Assembly (NCBI GenBank): GCA_905250125.1
Contig: CAJNOL010000182.1
Coordinates: forward strand, 62,001-126,000
DNA: 64,000 nucleotides
From: Rotaria sordida
Lineage: Eukaryota; Rotifera; Eurotatoria; Philodinida; Philodinidae
Reading direction: 5' to 3'
Shown: piece after piece, positions 47,301 through 59,800 of the stretch
How the letters are laid out: each line of letters starts with the position of its first letter
Position numbering within the stretch: the first letter of the stretch is position 1
Made by a program: the position numbers and the translations under genes
The notes under the pieces: model-generated
Databases searched by the model: none
What the model was told of the DNA's origin: nothing
The model's input: the letters and a program-made list of their open reading frames with translations, nothing else

Positions 47301-50162
47301 CACTTGTTTCAGATACACGAGGTGATGTACAAGTTCTCGGAGGTGGAGGAGGAGATTGAACGGAAGATGTTGTTGATGTTGTTAGTGGAGGAGATAATGG
47401 TGTTGAAATTAAATTTACTACTTCGTTTTCATCAGGTATTGATGTTTGAGATGATTGTGAATGTGATGACATAACTGGTTTTTGTTCAACTAATTTACGT
47501 ACAGTTGGTAATAAAATTTTAATATTATCAATAATAGTATTTAATTCATCATATTGTTTCTGAGTAATCTATTTTAATGAAACAGAAAAAGAAAAATTTA
47601 AATTATAGCAAAAAACATAAATAGATATTTTAGATTTATCGATTTTTTTTCTCTTTACTTGTTTTGAAGATGTAGTTGATGAATGTTGAACTAAAATTAA
47701 ATATACATAAAAAGGAAAATCATATAAAAAATAAAATGTTCGTTTTTTTTTTATTATTATTATGAATAAAATATTACCATCGGATGTTGTTCTTGTACGT
47801 TTTATAGGTTTAGAATCGTAATAATGTGTTTGACTATCAATGATCAAACCCTTAAATAAATCGAAACCGAATTATGTTGGTTAAGAATGCGAAAAAAGAA
47901 AAAAAAATCAACAACGAAATGTAACTCAAATATGTACACAAAATATATAAAATTGTAGGAATGTGCGGTATTTATGACATTGACAATCACAAACATTTCA
48001 ACAACATCATTGCGAATTTTTTCTTTTTTTTCTTATCGTCATCTTATTTTATAAGAAAAGAGAAAAGAAATTTTTCATTTTTTAGCAAACCGCAAAAACT
48101 AGATCAACTGAAAGAATGGATCATAAGGCACGAAAAATAATTTATATTTGCAATAAGAGACCCCACTTAAACAAAAGTATAAGATAGAAACAACATACTT
48201 CAAACGCATTTTGTCTTTATTAAACGTAAAAGAAAACTAATCAAAGTAAAACGAAAAGAAGAAAAATGATGAAGTAGAAGAAGAAAAAAAAACTTCCGAA
48301 AAACCAAACGACCTAATTTATCGAAAATTTACATACCTGTTGTGGGCGATGATCAGTATTATCGTCTGAAAAATTTCTTTGAAATGTTTGATAATCTTTG
48401 TTTTTCGTTTTTTTATGTCTATTGATACGTCGATGTGTTGATGCTAAAAATAATTATATAATCATTAATGATGAATTTTATCGACTCTCTCTCTCTCTCT
48501 CTCTCTCTCTTTTTCTATTATTCATAGAAATAGTCTAATGCGGCTTAAGAATAAATGTTTCTAGGTTTTCTCTCACCAAAACATAAGATGTATGCATTAT
48601 AAAGTGTGATATATAAAAAAAAAAAAAAAGAAAAGAACTGACTCCAACTTAAACGGTTCCTTTTGTATATACATATAAGCGACTAATTTTAAATATACAT
48701 CAATATTACCAACGTTTTCTTCATCTCTCACACCCTTTCTCTCTCCCTCTCTCTTTCTGTTCGAGTGATATTAAGTCAAAGAAAAACGAAGTCAACAAGG
48801 TGCGTCGACGGTATCGAAAGTTATTATTTGTTCATCAAGATTCATTCTTTCTCAATAGTTATGCTGAAAGGAAAAAGAAGCGAAGAAAAAAATCAGAAGT
48901 GCATACACATCTGCAGGACATTAAAAAAGTCAAGAATGAAGAAGATTATACAATTTGATGGTTACCCTTCGATACTGATACTATGGTTTTCTTTCTACTT
49001 TTTTTTTTTTGCTTTTTACATTTTAGTTATGTTTGATCTTAGTAATATAATAAGATAAGAAAAAAAAATGATAATCTCCTTATTTATAATGAACGAAAAT
49101 GAATATACTTATGTAAACACTTATTAATAAAGGTCATCTAAGATGTTAAGCGAAAGTTAAAAGCTTAAGTGATTTTTATTTCTTTGAGTGAATAAGTAAA
49201 ATTTTACGAATGATAAACAATGTATGCAATTATGAACTTCACGAAGGTTTTTTTTTCTCTTCCTTGAATTGAACAAGTAATGTAGTGTTTAAAAGATTTT
49301 CTCTTTGGTCATACTGTTCTTTCTTTAAAAAAAAAGCAGTATAACATGTTATCTTTTTTCTCAACTCTCAAAGCATTTTGTTTGACAATGTTAGAATTGA
49401 ATCTTTTGATGAATGATTTATAACAAGAACAATAAAAAGAATGTACTTATTTCAAGGATAGAACAAAAAAGTTCTTGTAATATATCTTTAAACATTCTTT
49501 CTGTTAAAATATGATTTAAAAAACTTAACAGTAATTAGTTTGAATCTATGTTTAAAGAATTTTGTCATCATCTATTTCAAATGTTTTAATAGTATTTTGA
49601 ATGGTGAATTTGAAATTTTAATTTGTTACAATAATAAATTTTCGAAAATCTTACTTTGTTTGATTTATTTATTGTTCTCGAAACAGCAAAAAAAACTATT
49701 GAATATTTCTTTTCAAGAATCTTTCAAATCATCGTTTAAATTTTGTTTATAACGTAAAAGCAAAACGTAATTTAACATTTTCTAAACAAACCTATCAAAT
49801 CAATATGTGATTTAAGTACGCCCATAAGAGCATCTAATTTAGATAGATTAATAAATATTAATTATAAGAAGACAATACAAACCATTCACTTCATGCAAGG
49901 CAGACGATAATGGATGTTCATCTAATGTTTCAATTACATCATCATTCTTACTATTATTATCATCATCGTTGTCATGGTCTGATGAATGAGAAATAGGTCT
50001 TGCAGTTGGATTTTGGTATTCTTGACGTTTTCTTTGAATTGGTGAAGGTGCTGAATCATCTTGGCTTATTAAAGCTCTGGTAAAAATTGGTGAAGGTGCT
50101 GAATCATCTTGGCCTGTTAAAACTCTGGTAAAAACTGGTGAAGGTGATGATGAAGAAGCCAT
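41334..50162 (-). CDS. Large coiled-coil protein, 971 aa, family not identified (centrosomal type?)
   Basis: Nineteen exons: 50162-49883, 48443-48337, 47850-47778, 47690-47659, 47568-47266, 47019-46831, 46769-46538, 46256-46006, 45715-45572, 45524-45364, 45295-45268, 45213-45070, 44749-44543, 43745-43651, 43098-42871, 42784-42713, 42644-42575, 42515-42373, 41490-41334. All phases close. Residues 1-290 are disordered. They start MASSSSPSPVFTR with a duplicated SPxFTRxLxxQDDSAP unit and end with a Pro run (PPPPPR). A conserved-looking helical segment follows (GLLSYQDVLNAIEREFHLHEGEE.., LSILQRYRHLLRDLNLDDDDFLGGL). From about residue 360 to 940 there are near-continuous heptad coiled coils, and the tail PTTPPTPNL is Pro/Thr-rich. 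This architecture suits a centrosomal, ciliary or cytoskeletal scaffold, but I cannot name an orthologue. A large intron (48444-49882) follows exon 1. Confidence 0.85.
48444..49882 (-). other. First intron of the coiled-coil gene
   Basis: A 1.4-kb intron with a perfect (CT)13 run at 48485-48510 and further CT-rich sequence near 48735-48755. A 97-codon plus-strand frame (48765-49058) and a 70-codon frame (49540-49752) inside it are unsupported by composition or splicing. Confidence 0.6.
48485..48510. repeat. (CT)13 microsatellite
   Basis: Perfect CT run in intron 1 of the coiled-coil gene, 41 bp from the exon 2 acceptor on the minus strand. Confidence 0.9.
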
Positions 50163-50181
50163 ATTTAATTAAAAATCTCGA

Positions 50182-53100
50182 TCTAAAATCATAAATAGAA
50201 TTAAATCTATTTCATGAAAATAAATTCTCTATTGACAGAATAAATCTACATGTACTACTTTTTGACTATCTAATACATATGCTAATAAAAACTATAGATA
50301 AATATTGTGTAATAGAGGACTAAAAAATTTATCATGCAAGATTGACGATATGTGATATTTATGTATTTTGTTTCTTACATTATCATTGTTTTTTCATATG
50401 GCATAATACGAGATAAAATTGTTTTCATTCTTCTTATCATATATAATAGGATAAGAAAGAGCAAAGATTTTTTATCCGCCGAAGCCTTTAATTAAAAGAA
50501 AAACATTCGAACATGATTGCTATGTATTTTAAAAGCCAATATTGATGAGATTTTGATTCTTTTTTTTATTATTAATGAATATAGAATAAATAGTATGTTT
50601 GTTATTTATTGAAAAGCAAATGGTAGGTCTCTTTTTCTTTTGTTTTATTAAAATTATGTTTAACTTTACATAAGGTTTCTATAATAACTGAATATTTGAT
50701 AGATTGATTGATTTAATGGAATAGGCATGATCAAAAAGTTTCATTTTGATATGAAAGTGAATATTTTATAGAGGTTTCGTTAATGTACTCTTTTCAAAGC
50801 ATTTGATACCATAAAAAAAATACAATGTGCTCATATTTGACTGAAATTCATAATGTTATTATTAATTAAGATACATGATACATGTTAAAACTTTAATCAT
50901 AATACACGGTAGTATGAAAATCATTTTGAAACTTATCTAACTGATCCATATTGTAAAACATATAACTTCATTAGAATCGATGTTGAGGGTGGGTATAGTA
51001 TACTGGCAACTCAACACGTGAATATTTGTTGATATTCAATCTTTCTAATGCTAACAGGAAGAAACTTAAGGTTTCTTTTGAAAAAAAAAATGTTTTCATA
51101 CAATATATTAGCCAGGAAAATTAGTAAAATGGCTAGCTATGAATAGGCATGCACCTAAACCGTTTGAATTGTTTTTGCCTAAATGAAGAAAAATGCTCTC
51201 GAATCTACTAAGCCACATAACACAACATTTTTTCGTTGATAGAAAAAATGAAGTAGGGGAAATAATACTAGATAATGTCAAAAGAGAGATTCCGATAATG
51301 TTATTAGACTATGTCTTAGAGTCAATCAAAAAATTCCAAAATTGTCTTTCAGTTTCCTTCCAATCTCTTATTAAATCAAACAATTCATTGGATTATTCTC
51401 CGTTTGGTTATCAAAGACAGACATTCTTCTGTATTTTTAGTGCGATAGTTTACTGGATACATGGACAGATAAGTTCTTAACAGTTGAGTTTGATATAAAT
51501 AAGTGATAGAAGAATACAAGAAAATAATTTTATCTGAATAAATTCACATCAAAAATTGAACATAGCTCTTGCTCGTTTGAAGTACAAGTATTTTGTTATC
51601 AAACAAAAAAAACCGAAAGTAGTTGTTGTAATTTTTCATCAAGAAGTTCATATTTAACACGTCTTTTTAGTTTTGAGTGTGAGTATAATCGTTCGTCTTT
51701 TCTTGACTTACACTCACACCCTTCTGAAAGTTGATATCGGGCTATATAAAGTACGGTTAATTCCTTATGTATTTTCCTTGATACAATAATTCATCCGTCT
51801 TTGGTCAAAATTCAGCACAAGAAAATCCATCAAAGCTCAAATGTCAGGAGCTCATTTATCGTGTCATCAGTTTGTTGATATAGTTCATAATGAATTAGAT
51901 ACGTTTGAAAATGTTCAAATTCTATTATTAGATTTGAATTAGTGCCCGGTGTGAACGCCACTCAAATTTCGTCATGGATGGCCAAGTATACTAAAATAGT
52001 CGCATATCCTGTCTCTGTTCCGACTGCATTTGGTTTTTTCCACAACACAAATAATTTCATAGTCTTAACTTATTACGATAATTTGTTCATGGTTTTTTTT
52101 TGAATCAAAACAACTAGACATAAATGTTACAGGAGAAAATGTATTTCATGAAAAATTAAAATTTTTCTGAATTCTAATTTTCCCTACTAAACTAACATCA
52201 TAACAAGTACAAAATATAATAAAAGTACATATTTTGTTACAAATACAGTTAAATGAAAATACACATATATGTTATTATTCCATTGAACCAAATGGAATTA
52301 ATTAAGAATGTAGTTTTTCTTCTTCAGGAGTACTCTCTCCTGCTTTTAAAAATTTTGACGGTAGCTTTCTCTTATTTTGGAAGATATTTGTGGTGAGTTT
52401 TTTTCGAATTAGAGGAAATTAGGACTATATTTTGCACCGATTTTGTAGAGATTTAGACTACGTTATTCTCTCATACTGAGTATACTATCAGAGGTCTATT
52501 TTCTGAAGATTTTATGTAATGGAACTATTTCTTACCAATGAAATAGTGATTGAAATTACCAAAAAAGCTTGATTTATTTCTACGATAAGCCGAGATGTTT
52601 TAAAATATCTGGAGTTTTTTCGACAACCTAATTCAGAATCATTCTTTGAATTTTTCAAGTAAATGCGTGAGCTTTATCATCCTTGTCGATAATTAGTGAT
52701 TATACGATATCGAGAGCCTTCATATGTAACTGAAGTTTCTGTTGTCTTCGATGACAAAATCGGTTTGTCTATTTTTAGAAAACTCACCACAAGTTCAGGT
52801 TTCTAATGAAATTCGATAGTCATCGTTTTGGTTAATTGCTGCTACGAGCGTGGTCACCTATGATGACGGAAATGATTCAAAACCTTTTCTTAGTTGAATA
52901 CGAAAACGCTTCCGCTACATAGAGCTGCAAGACAAGATAGAATATTTTAGAAGCTTGCATTAATGTTTGCTATGCAGTAAGATTTTTGCACATTATGTCT
53001 ACTCAGTTTCGGCTGACTTTGAACGCTATTGTGTTAGAAAAAAATTGGTCATCCCAGACACTAGTTTGAATGTATGCCTAGTATAGAAGGCGCACAGTGT

Positions 53101-53899
53101 TGATAAGGAGAAGTAAATAGAAATTTTTCATTTGAAACAAAAATTTTCATTATATTTTGTCTTTCACAAAATTAAGAATGAAATTCATCATTTATTAATA
53201 ATTTGAGAGAAAAACTTATCCAATTCTGGTAATTGACTTTGTTATTCCTATGCAAACATTTTGAACTGCATAGGTGATTTTAATTTTCCATTCAAATAAA
53301 AAAAAAAACTAACTTTAATTTTAGAATCTTTCTTTTAAATATTAACAATACGATCCACATAGAAGAATCAATATTCTTTCAAAGATTTTTCTTTATATCT
53401 TCTTTTTCTTTAGTCTAATATTAAAATATCATTATAATATCTTACATTATTCAATAAATATCTTGTTATTGAAATCATTGAATTTGTTCATTTATTATTT
53501 TTTTGCCTTGAATCATTACCAATAATCGATAGCTAAACATATTTTTGTTATCTGAAGTATTGTACATAGTTTTGTTTATTTGATGTTTGTCAATATGTGA
53601 TAGCCAATTATAATATCGTGAATATCTTTTTTTTTTTAATGTTAACAATTAAAACAATATGCAAAGCACACAATATTCAACAGTGAAAACACGCACACAC
53701 ACACACACACTCAAATTGTTAGAATAAGAAGAAGATAAAAACATAACGAACAACATATTTTTATGTTTTATTTTGCCCATTGTAAAACATACACAATATA
53801 CGAAAACTACAATGACAAATAAGAAATGTTATCCTATGAAATAGAAAACCAAAAAAAGAATAAAATCATATAAGTATTTTTTTTTAAATTTATTTTCTT
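50182..53899. other. Gene-poor 3.7-kb intergenic region
   Basis: It lies between the coiled-coil gene's 5' end and the DZANK1 3' end. The only notable open frame is a 95-codon plus-strand one at 51193-51480 with no recognised family. A (CA)n run lies at about 53693-53710. A weak inverted match (GTGGTGAGTTTTT near 52391 and AAAACTCACCAC near 52780) hints at an old transposon. Otherwise it is AT-rich with nothing I can support. Confidence 0.5.
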
Positions 53900-56800
53900 C
53901 TATGATGAACGATGACCATCGACAGTTGTTGTTCGTGCATGACTATCATAAGGATGATTATGATGATTATTATAGATTTTCATTTGTCGATCAATCATTT
54001 GTTGACCACAATGTGATGCAATAATTTGCATTAATTCTGGACAATTTTGTTTTGTTGCAACATCAATAACACTTTCTTTTCTATCATTCATCCATGTTAA
54101 TTCACCACCATTTCTTCAAAAGAAAATATTTCGTTTTGTTTTTGATTTTTTTCTTTTACTTACTTTAAAAGAATTTTTAATGGTTCAATACCATCGTATC
54201 CAAGAAAACAACATTCATGTAAAGCTGTATTACCTTTTCTAAAAAAAAAGACAAACATCAAATAAAGATTTGCTATGTTCAAAAAAAAAAAAAAAAGGAT
54301 CTCGTCGAGAAATTCGATAGAATGTCAATACGATATTTTGAACTTGAGAAGAAAGTTTTTTTATTACTATTCAATTAAACCTTGAGAATTTACTCGTTGA
54401 TTCTTTACAATGATATTCAATTTCTTACACAACATCATTCTACAATTAATTGTAATCGATCCTATAACGGATTGTGCAAAAGTTTTGCACTAAATTTTAT
54501 TTTCAGTACTCATCGTGAAGATTTAATAGTTGACTTGTTAGAAAGAACAAAATTTCTAGTACAAAAAAACTGTATAAAAAATAATTTGTTCAAAAGATTA
54601 TGTTGCCGATAAAATGCTGATTCTAATCCTTTATAGTTTATTATTGATGCAAGAGAACAACAATTGCTATTCAATGTCGTATAGATAATCTTAGTGAGCG
54701 AGTCTTATAAATGTAATGGAATATTTAGATGGTTTTTTGCTTACGGGTGCTAAACGGAAGAAAATGATACTACCATTCTTTTCGCTTTTTTTAAAAATAT
54801 TTTGACTTGTGTATGGTCTATATTATTATTTTAGTATTATGCCAAAAATAATGTCTTATTAGTTGTAATTTTCGGTATTTTTTCTTTTGGCTTTTCTACA
54901 ACACATCGAAAACGTTCTTTGCACGCGTATGGAATCTAGAAGAAAACCTCCATCCATTAAATAAGTTGATCGTTTTTTTTTCGTTTATGTAGCGCTATGA
55001 TAGCGCATTGATAAAAATAAAATTATCAAATTATCGGTTAAGCTTGAAATCAATATTTTGCTAATAGCCTTTTGCTAGCGAATAGTGTTCATAATTACTA
55101 AGTCATTTCGAAAAATAAGACTTTTTTCCAACGATCAAAATTAACAAAAACCTCATGTTTTATATCTAATTAGAGTTTAATCAGCCTCCTAGTAATACAC
55201 ATTCTATAAAACAAGAAAAACGAATATTTTGACACTACTAGAAATCGCAGTGATTACACTCACACATAACATGTCTACAAAACTTCGAAAGTCGAACGCA
55301 AAAACAAATCACTCAAATGTACTTCTAATTAAAAAATATTCTAAACGAAATATTTTTACACAACTTTATAGTAGAAACTAATAAGAAAACTATTCAGTCT
55401 TCATAACGAGTTATCATCACATTATATTGAAAAGAAAATTAATAAAGAACTTTTGCACTATTTATTATTAACAATAAAATTGATTGAAATCTTATTACTT
55501 ACGGTCCTCTTAGATCTAATTTAGCTTTACCATCTTTAATAAGTGTTTCTAAACATTCATTATGACGATTACGTACAGCCAATTGAAGAACAGTAAAACC
55601 TTCTTTATTACGTAAATTACCATCAGCACCTTCTTTTATTAATTGTTTTACTTCTTGTAATATATCAATATGAATTGATGATTTTTTAGTATCATCACCA
55701 ATTTTTCTTTCAAGTAATTTAAGTAAGGCACGATTTGGTTGCTAGAAATATTAATAAATAGAAAAAATAATCACACTTCAATATATATAAAAACTATAAT
55801 ATCTAATCTTACACTATCATGGCCAGTAGCACTAGCTGATTGTGGTCGTTTTCTAGGACGTTTTCTAGTTTTTTTCAATTGAGTTTTTTCTCTAGTATAT
55901 TCATCTATATAATAGAAATAATAAGAAATAAGAAATTAATATTATGAAATGTAAATATTTACCATCGGAATTAAATGTACTAGAAAATGTTGAACTTCGT
56001 TCACTATTCATTGCATATTGTCCATGTGTTTCATCAATATAAAAAGCTGATTGTGAAAGATTTTCTGGTTTACGAAATACAGCTTGAATTGTTACTTGAT
56101 ATTCATTTTCATGTACTGTTGCATGAATCATTTTACTCATACGAGGTTCACCTGTATAGATTTATAAAAAAAAAGCAAACATAAGAAATTTATTATTTGT
56201 AAGAATTAATAATCATTATAGTTCAAGTTCTTTTGTATTTTTTATAACGAATTTGACCCTTTCAATTATTTTGAAAAATCCAGGGAGAAGTCATGATTTG
56301 ATTTTTAATCTTGATCTTCAACTCACAATTGTTCAACTTTGAAGAGAATAAAGTAATAAATTTATCTTTATTTAATATTAAATAACTTATAGACAAGTAT
56401 GGACAATTTCATTGGCATAAATACTGACGTCTTACAATAAAAATTCTCTATATCCTTTAAAGTTCAATTTAAGTAGTAATTTAACCTACATAGTACGAAA
56501 GTTGTGACATCAAATATTCACTCATTTTTCCACCACTTGAAGACAGCTGCTATCGCATTGTTTCAAAAAGTACAAAAAAAGTGATTGTATAGAATACTAT
56601 TTAAGTCAATTTTATATTTCGATTGAAATCGATCAAAGCCAAAAATGCGAAACAATTTTTAATGGGTCAGAAGGAAATCTCTCCAGGTGTCAAATTGCTT
56701 TTCGACCGAGACGAAATGGTTTGATTTTCTTGATATATCGAAATTTTATTGAGTCTTTGTCCCTCAGGTTACATGGAAAATCGATTTTCGAATTTCGACT

Positions 56801-59800
56801 TTCAACTTTGCACGAACAAACTTCTTGATGAAAATTTCGAATATTGAATATCTCAGAATAGAAGATATTAGAAAAGTTAACAACTTATTCAATGAGCTAA
56901 GCTCATTGAGAACATTATTCATGCAAAGTTTGAGTTCAAAATTTGAAAGTCAATTTTCCACATGACCTGAGAAGAACGAAAAATCCAGTAAAATTTCGAT
57001 ATCTCGAGAACGAAGACTCAGAAAATCAAACTGTGATTAGACACCTGGAGAGATTTGTTGGGTAGTTTTGTAGAGCAAAGTTTGCTCTACCGAGCGTGTT
57101 ATCTACTTTTGCAACATAAATTTTAAAACCTTTATATTTTTAAAAGCAGTTTTTAAAACAACGATTGACAATTTCTATAGAAACTAGCTTTTTAGTAGAA
57201 ACGCATGTTCAATTTTATCTCAGCAGGAAATTCTAAACACATCTTCGGAAAGAGCGAAAACGTTTAATTCTAATTAATGGTTTCTAATTTTAATCAATTG
57301 TCTTTTAGTGGCCGAAACACGAGTCAATATTTTGTGCCAAGACTTTCGCGCCATAGATTATATCATTATTTCCTTCAGCACAAGTCTACTCATCACGTTT
57401 TATATATTGATCATTTTAACAAGTAATAAATAATCGAACTTAATAATTCTTCAATTTTTTTATTAACATTCACTATTTTTAAAAGATCTTAAAAAATCTA
57501 TATATCTAAATTTTAATCTATTACCAATTAGTGATCGAAAATCAGGTCGATTAACAGCATATGCTTTTAAATGTGCACAAATGTGATCCATTTGTTGTCT
57601 CCAATATCCTTTTCCAGGACTAACAGCTGTTAATATTGGTCGACGTTCTTTAAATTCTCTATCAGCTTGTAATTGTTTATTTTGTGCAACTAAAATATCA
57701 ATTTCTTTTGCACTTGGATAATAAATTCCATGTGTTTGTGTTGCAATTTCACTTTTTGTTATTAAATAAGGTTGACGATAATTACTAAATGTTGCATTAG
57801 CATTCAACCATTTTGTACCAGTTGTAGGACGTGTTAAAGTCTGTTAGAAAAATAAAAAAACCTCTTTTCTTTATCAAATCAAAAAAACAAAACTTTTTTG
57901 TTTTTTTTGACTTACACCAGCAACTACTGATGATGCTGAAATATTTAAATCATTTCTAAGACGTGCATCAATAACACGTAATGGTGGTTCAATAATACAA
58001 CCACATGTTAAACAAAATTTTGCATATGGATCATTTTCTGAACGACATTTTGTACATTGTATTGGCATAGAAGATTTTTCTGGTTGTGCACCACACCAAT
58101 CACAAAAACGTGCATCAGCATTATTTAAACGAAAACATTTTGAACATGTCATCATTGTACCTGTTGGTTTAGGTGCTAATGGTACAGAAACTGTTGCTTG
58201 AACTTGCTATGAAAATAAAAGAACAAAAAAAAAATAATTCAAAAACAATCAAGAAAGAAATTTACAGGTGATGTATTTGGCATTAATTTACTTTCACATA
58301 TAATACATGTACGTAAATTTATTGGATTTGATGCTTTACATTGTGGACATAAAATTTTTGTCTTAGAAAAAATTTATTTTTAAATTAAATAAAAAAATCT
58401 TTTTTTTTTCGAAAAAAAATTCGAACCTGATTTTGAACATTAACTCGATGTTGATATTCAGGTGAAAGTGGTGTTTCACAAACAACACATATATCAGAAT
58501 TAAATGGAACTGTTGATTTACAATTAGCACATGTACCAAGCTAAAGAAAAATAAAACTATATATTAAATTGAATTTTTAATATGCATATTACTGAATGAG
58601 CATCTGATTGATTTAATCGAAGATGAGTTTGTGTAAGATTTTGCCATGGAAGACCACATTCACTACAAAATCGTGCATGTAAATCACCCGTTCTTGGTGC
58701 AAAACAATGAGCACATCTGAACGTAAGAAATTAAATAAAATTAATTGAAATTCTTTTATAGGCAAACCGAAGAAAATCAATTTCTTTTTGAAGACGACCT
58801 GCTTGTGCTTGAGGATCGGGATGTGTATAACGAGGTGGTTTTTCTTGTACAAATGGTTCATTTGTTGAACGATGCATTGATTCTAATTGAAAAATTTTAA
58901 TGAAAAAAATTGAAAGAATTTTTTATTTTTTTGATTACCTGATAATTTTTGTTGCATTTGTTGATTTTCATCTTGAATTTTTTTTATTAATTCCTATTAA
59001 TAAATGAACTTTATATTTTTAGCATTCTACAAATAAGACATAAGCACTCTAGTTCCCACTCAAAATGCATGAAAATTTCAAGATATATATTGAGGCTATG
59101 GTAAAATTTTTATCCCTATAGCATGACATTTTCGGAAGATATTCAACAAACAAAGGCCAAAACTAACTCATTTGGCGACCCGAAATTCTATGTGGGCTTT
59201 CATTCTATATACTTAATGTTTTTTTTTTCGTTTGAAAAAGTATGTCGGGATGCAGGGCATGACAGAGTCTTGCTTTCTAAGAGAAGAAAAAGTTCAATGT
59301 CTCCAAAAGATGGCGCTCTAATTATAAAATATATAATAGTGACAAGGTTTGCATCTTAACATGCTCTTTCGAATAAAACAAATAACTAAATATATAGAAT
59401 GAAAGTTTACAGAGCATTCTAGAACGTGTGATCAAAAAAGTATTATCTAAAATTTTTGGAGAAAAAAAACGAGATGCAAAAAAAGAAAAAAAAACCATAT
59501 CGTTTATGAAAGATTAGAACTCACACAATCTTTCCATGCATATATCTCATTAAAAATTATGTTTCTAATGTGAAATATGAGAAAAGAAAAGATTTGTACG
59601 ATTTTTATTTCAGTTCTTTTGTTCGCAGATGATTGATTGTTTCTTTTGTTGTTTCATTTTATAATTAGTTTATTTCGATTAAAAAGTAGTTTTACATCAA
59701 TAGGTCTAATTAATGCATTAAAAATTTTGTTTTAATAAATAAAATAGATACATATTTTTGCATTTTTTTTCTTTGACTTATACATTTCTCTTCGAATCAA

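Noticed and set aside
52370-52830. Possible foldback element based on GTGGTGAGTTTTT and its mirror
   Set aside because: The match is only about 15 bp and does not extend into longer arms by eye.
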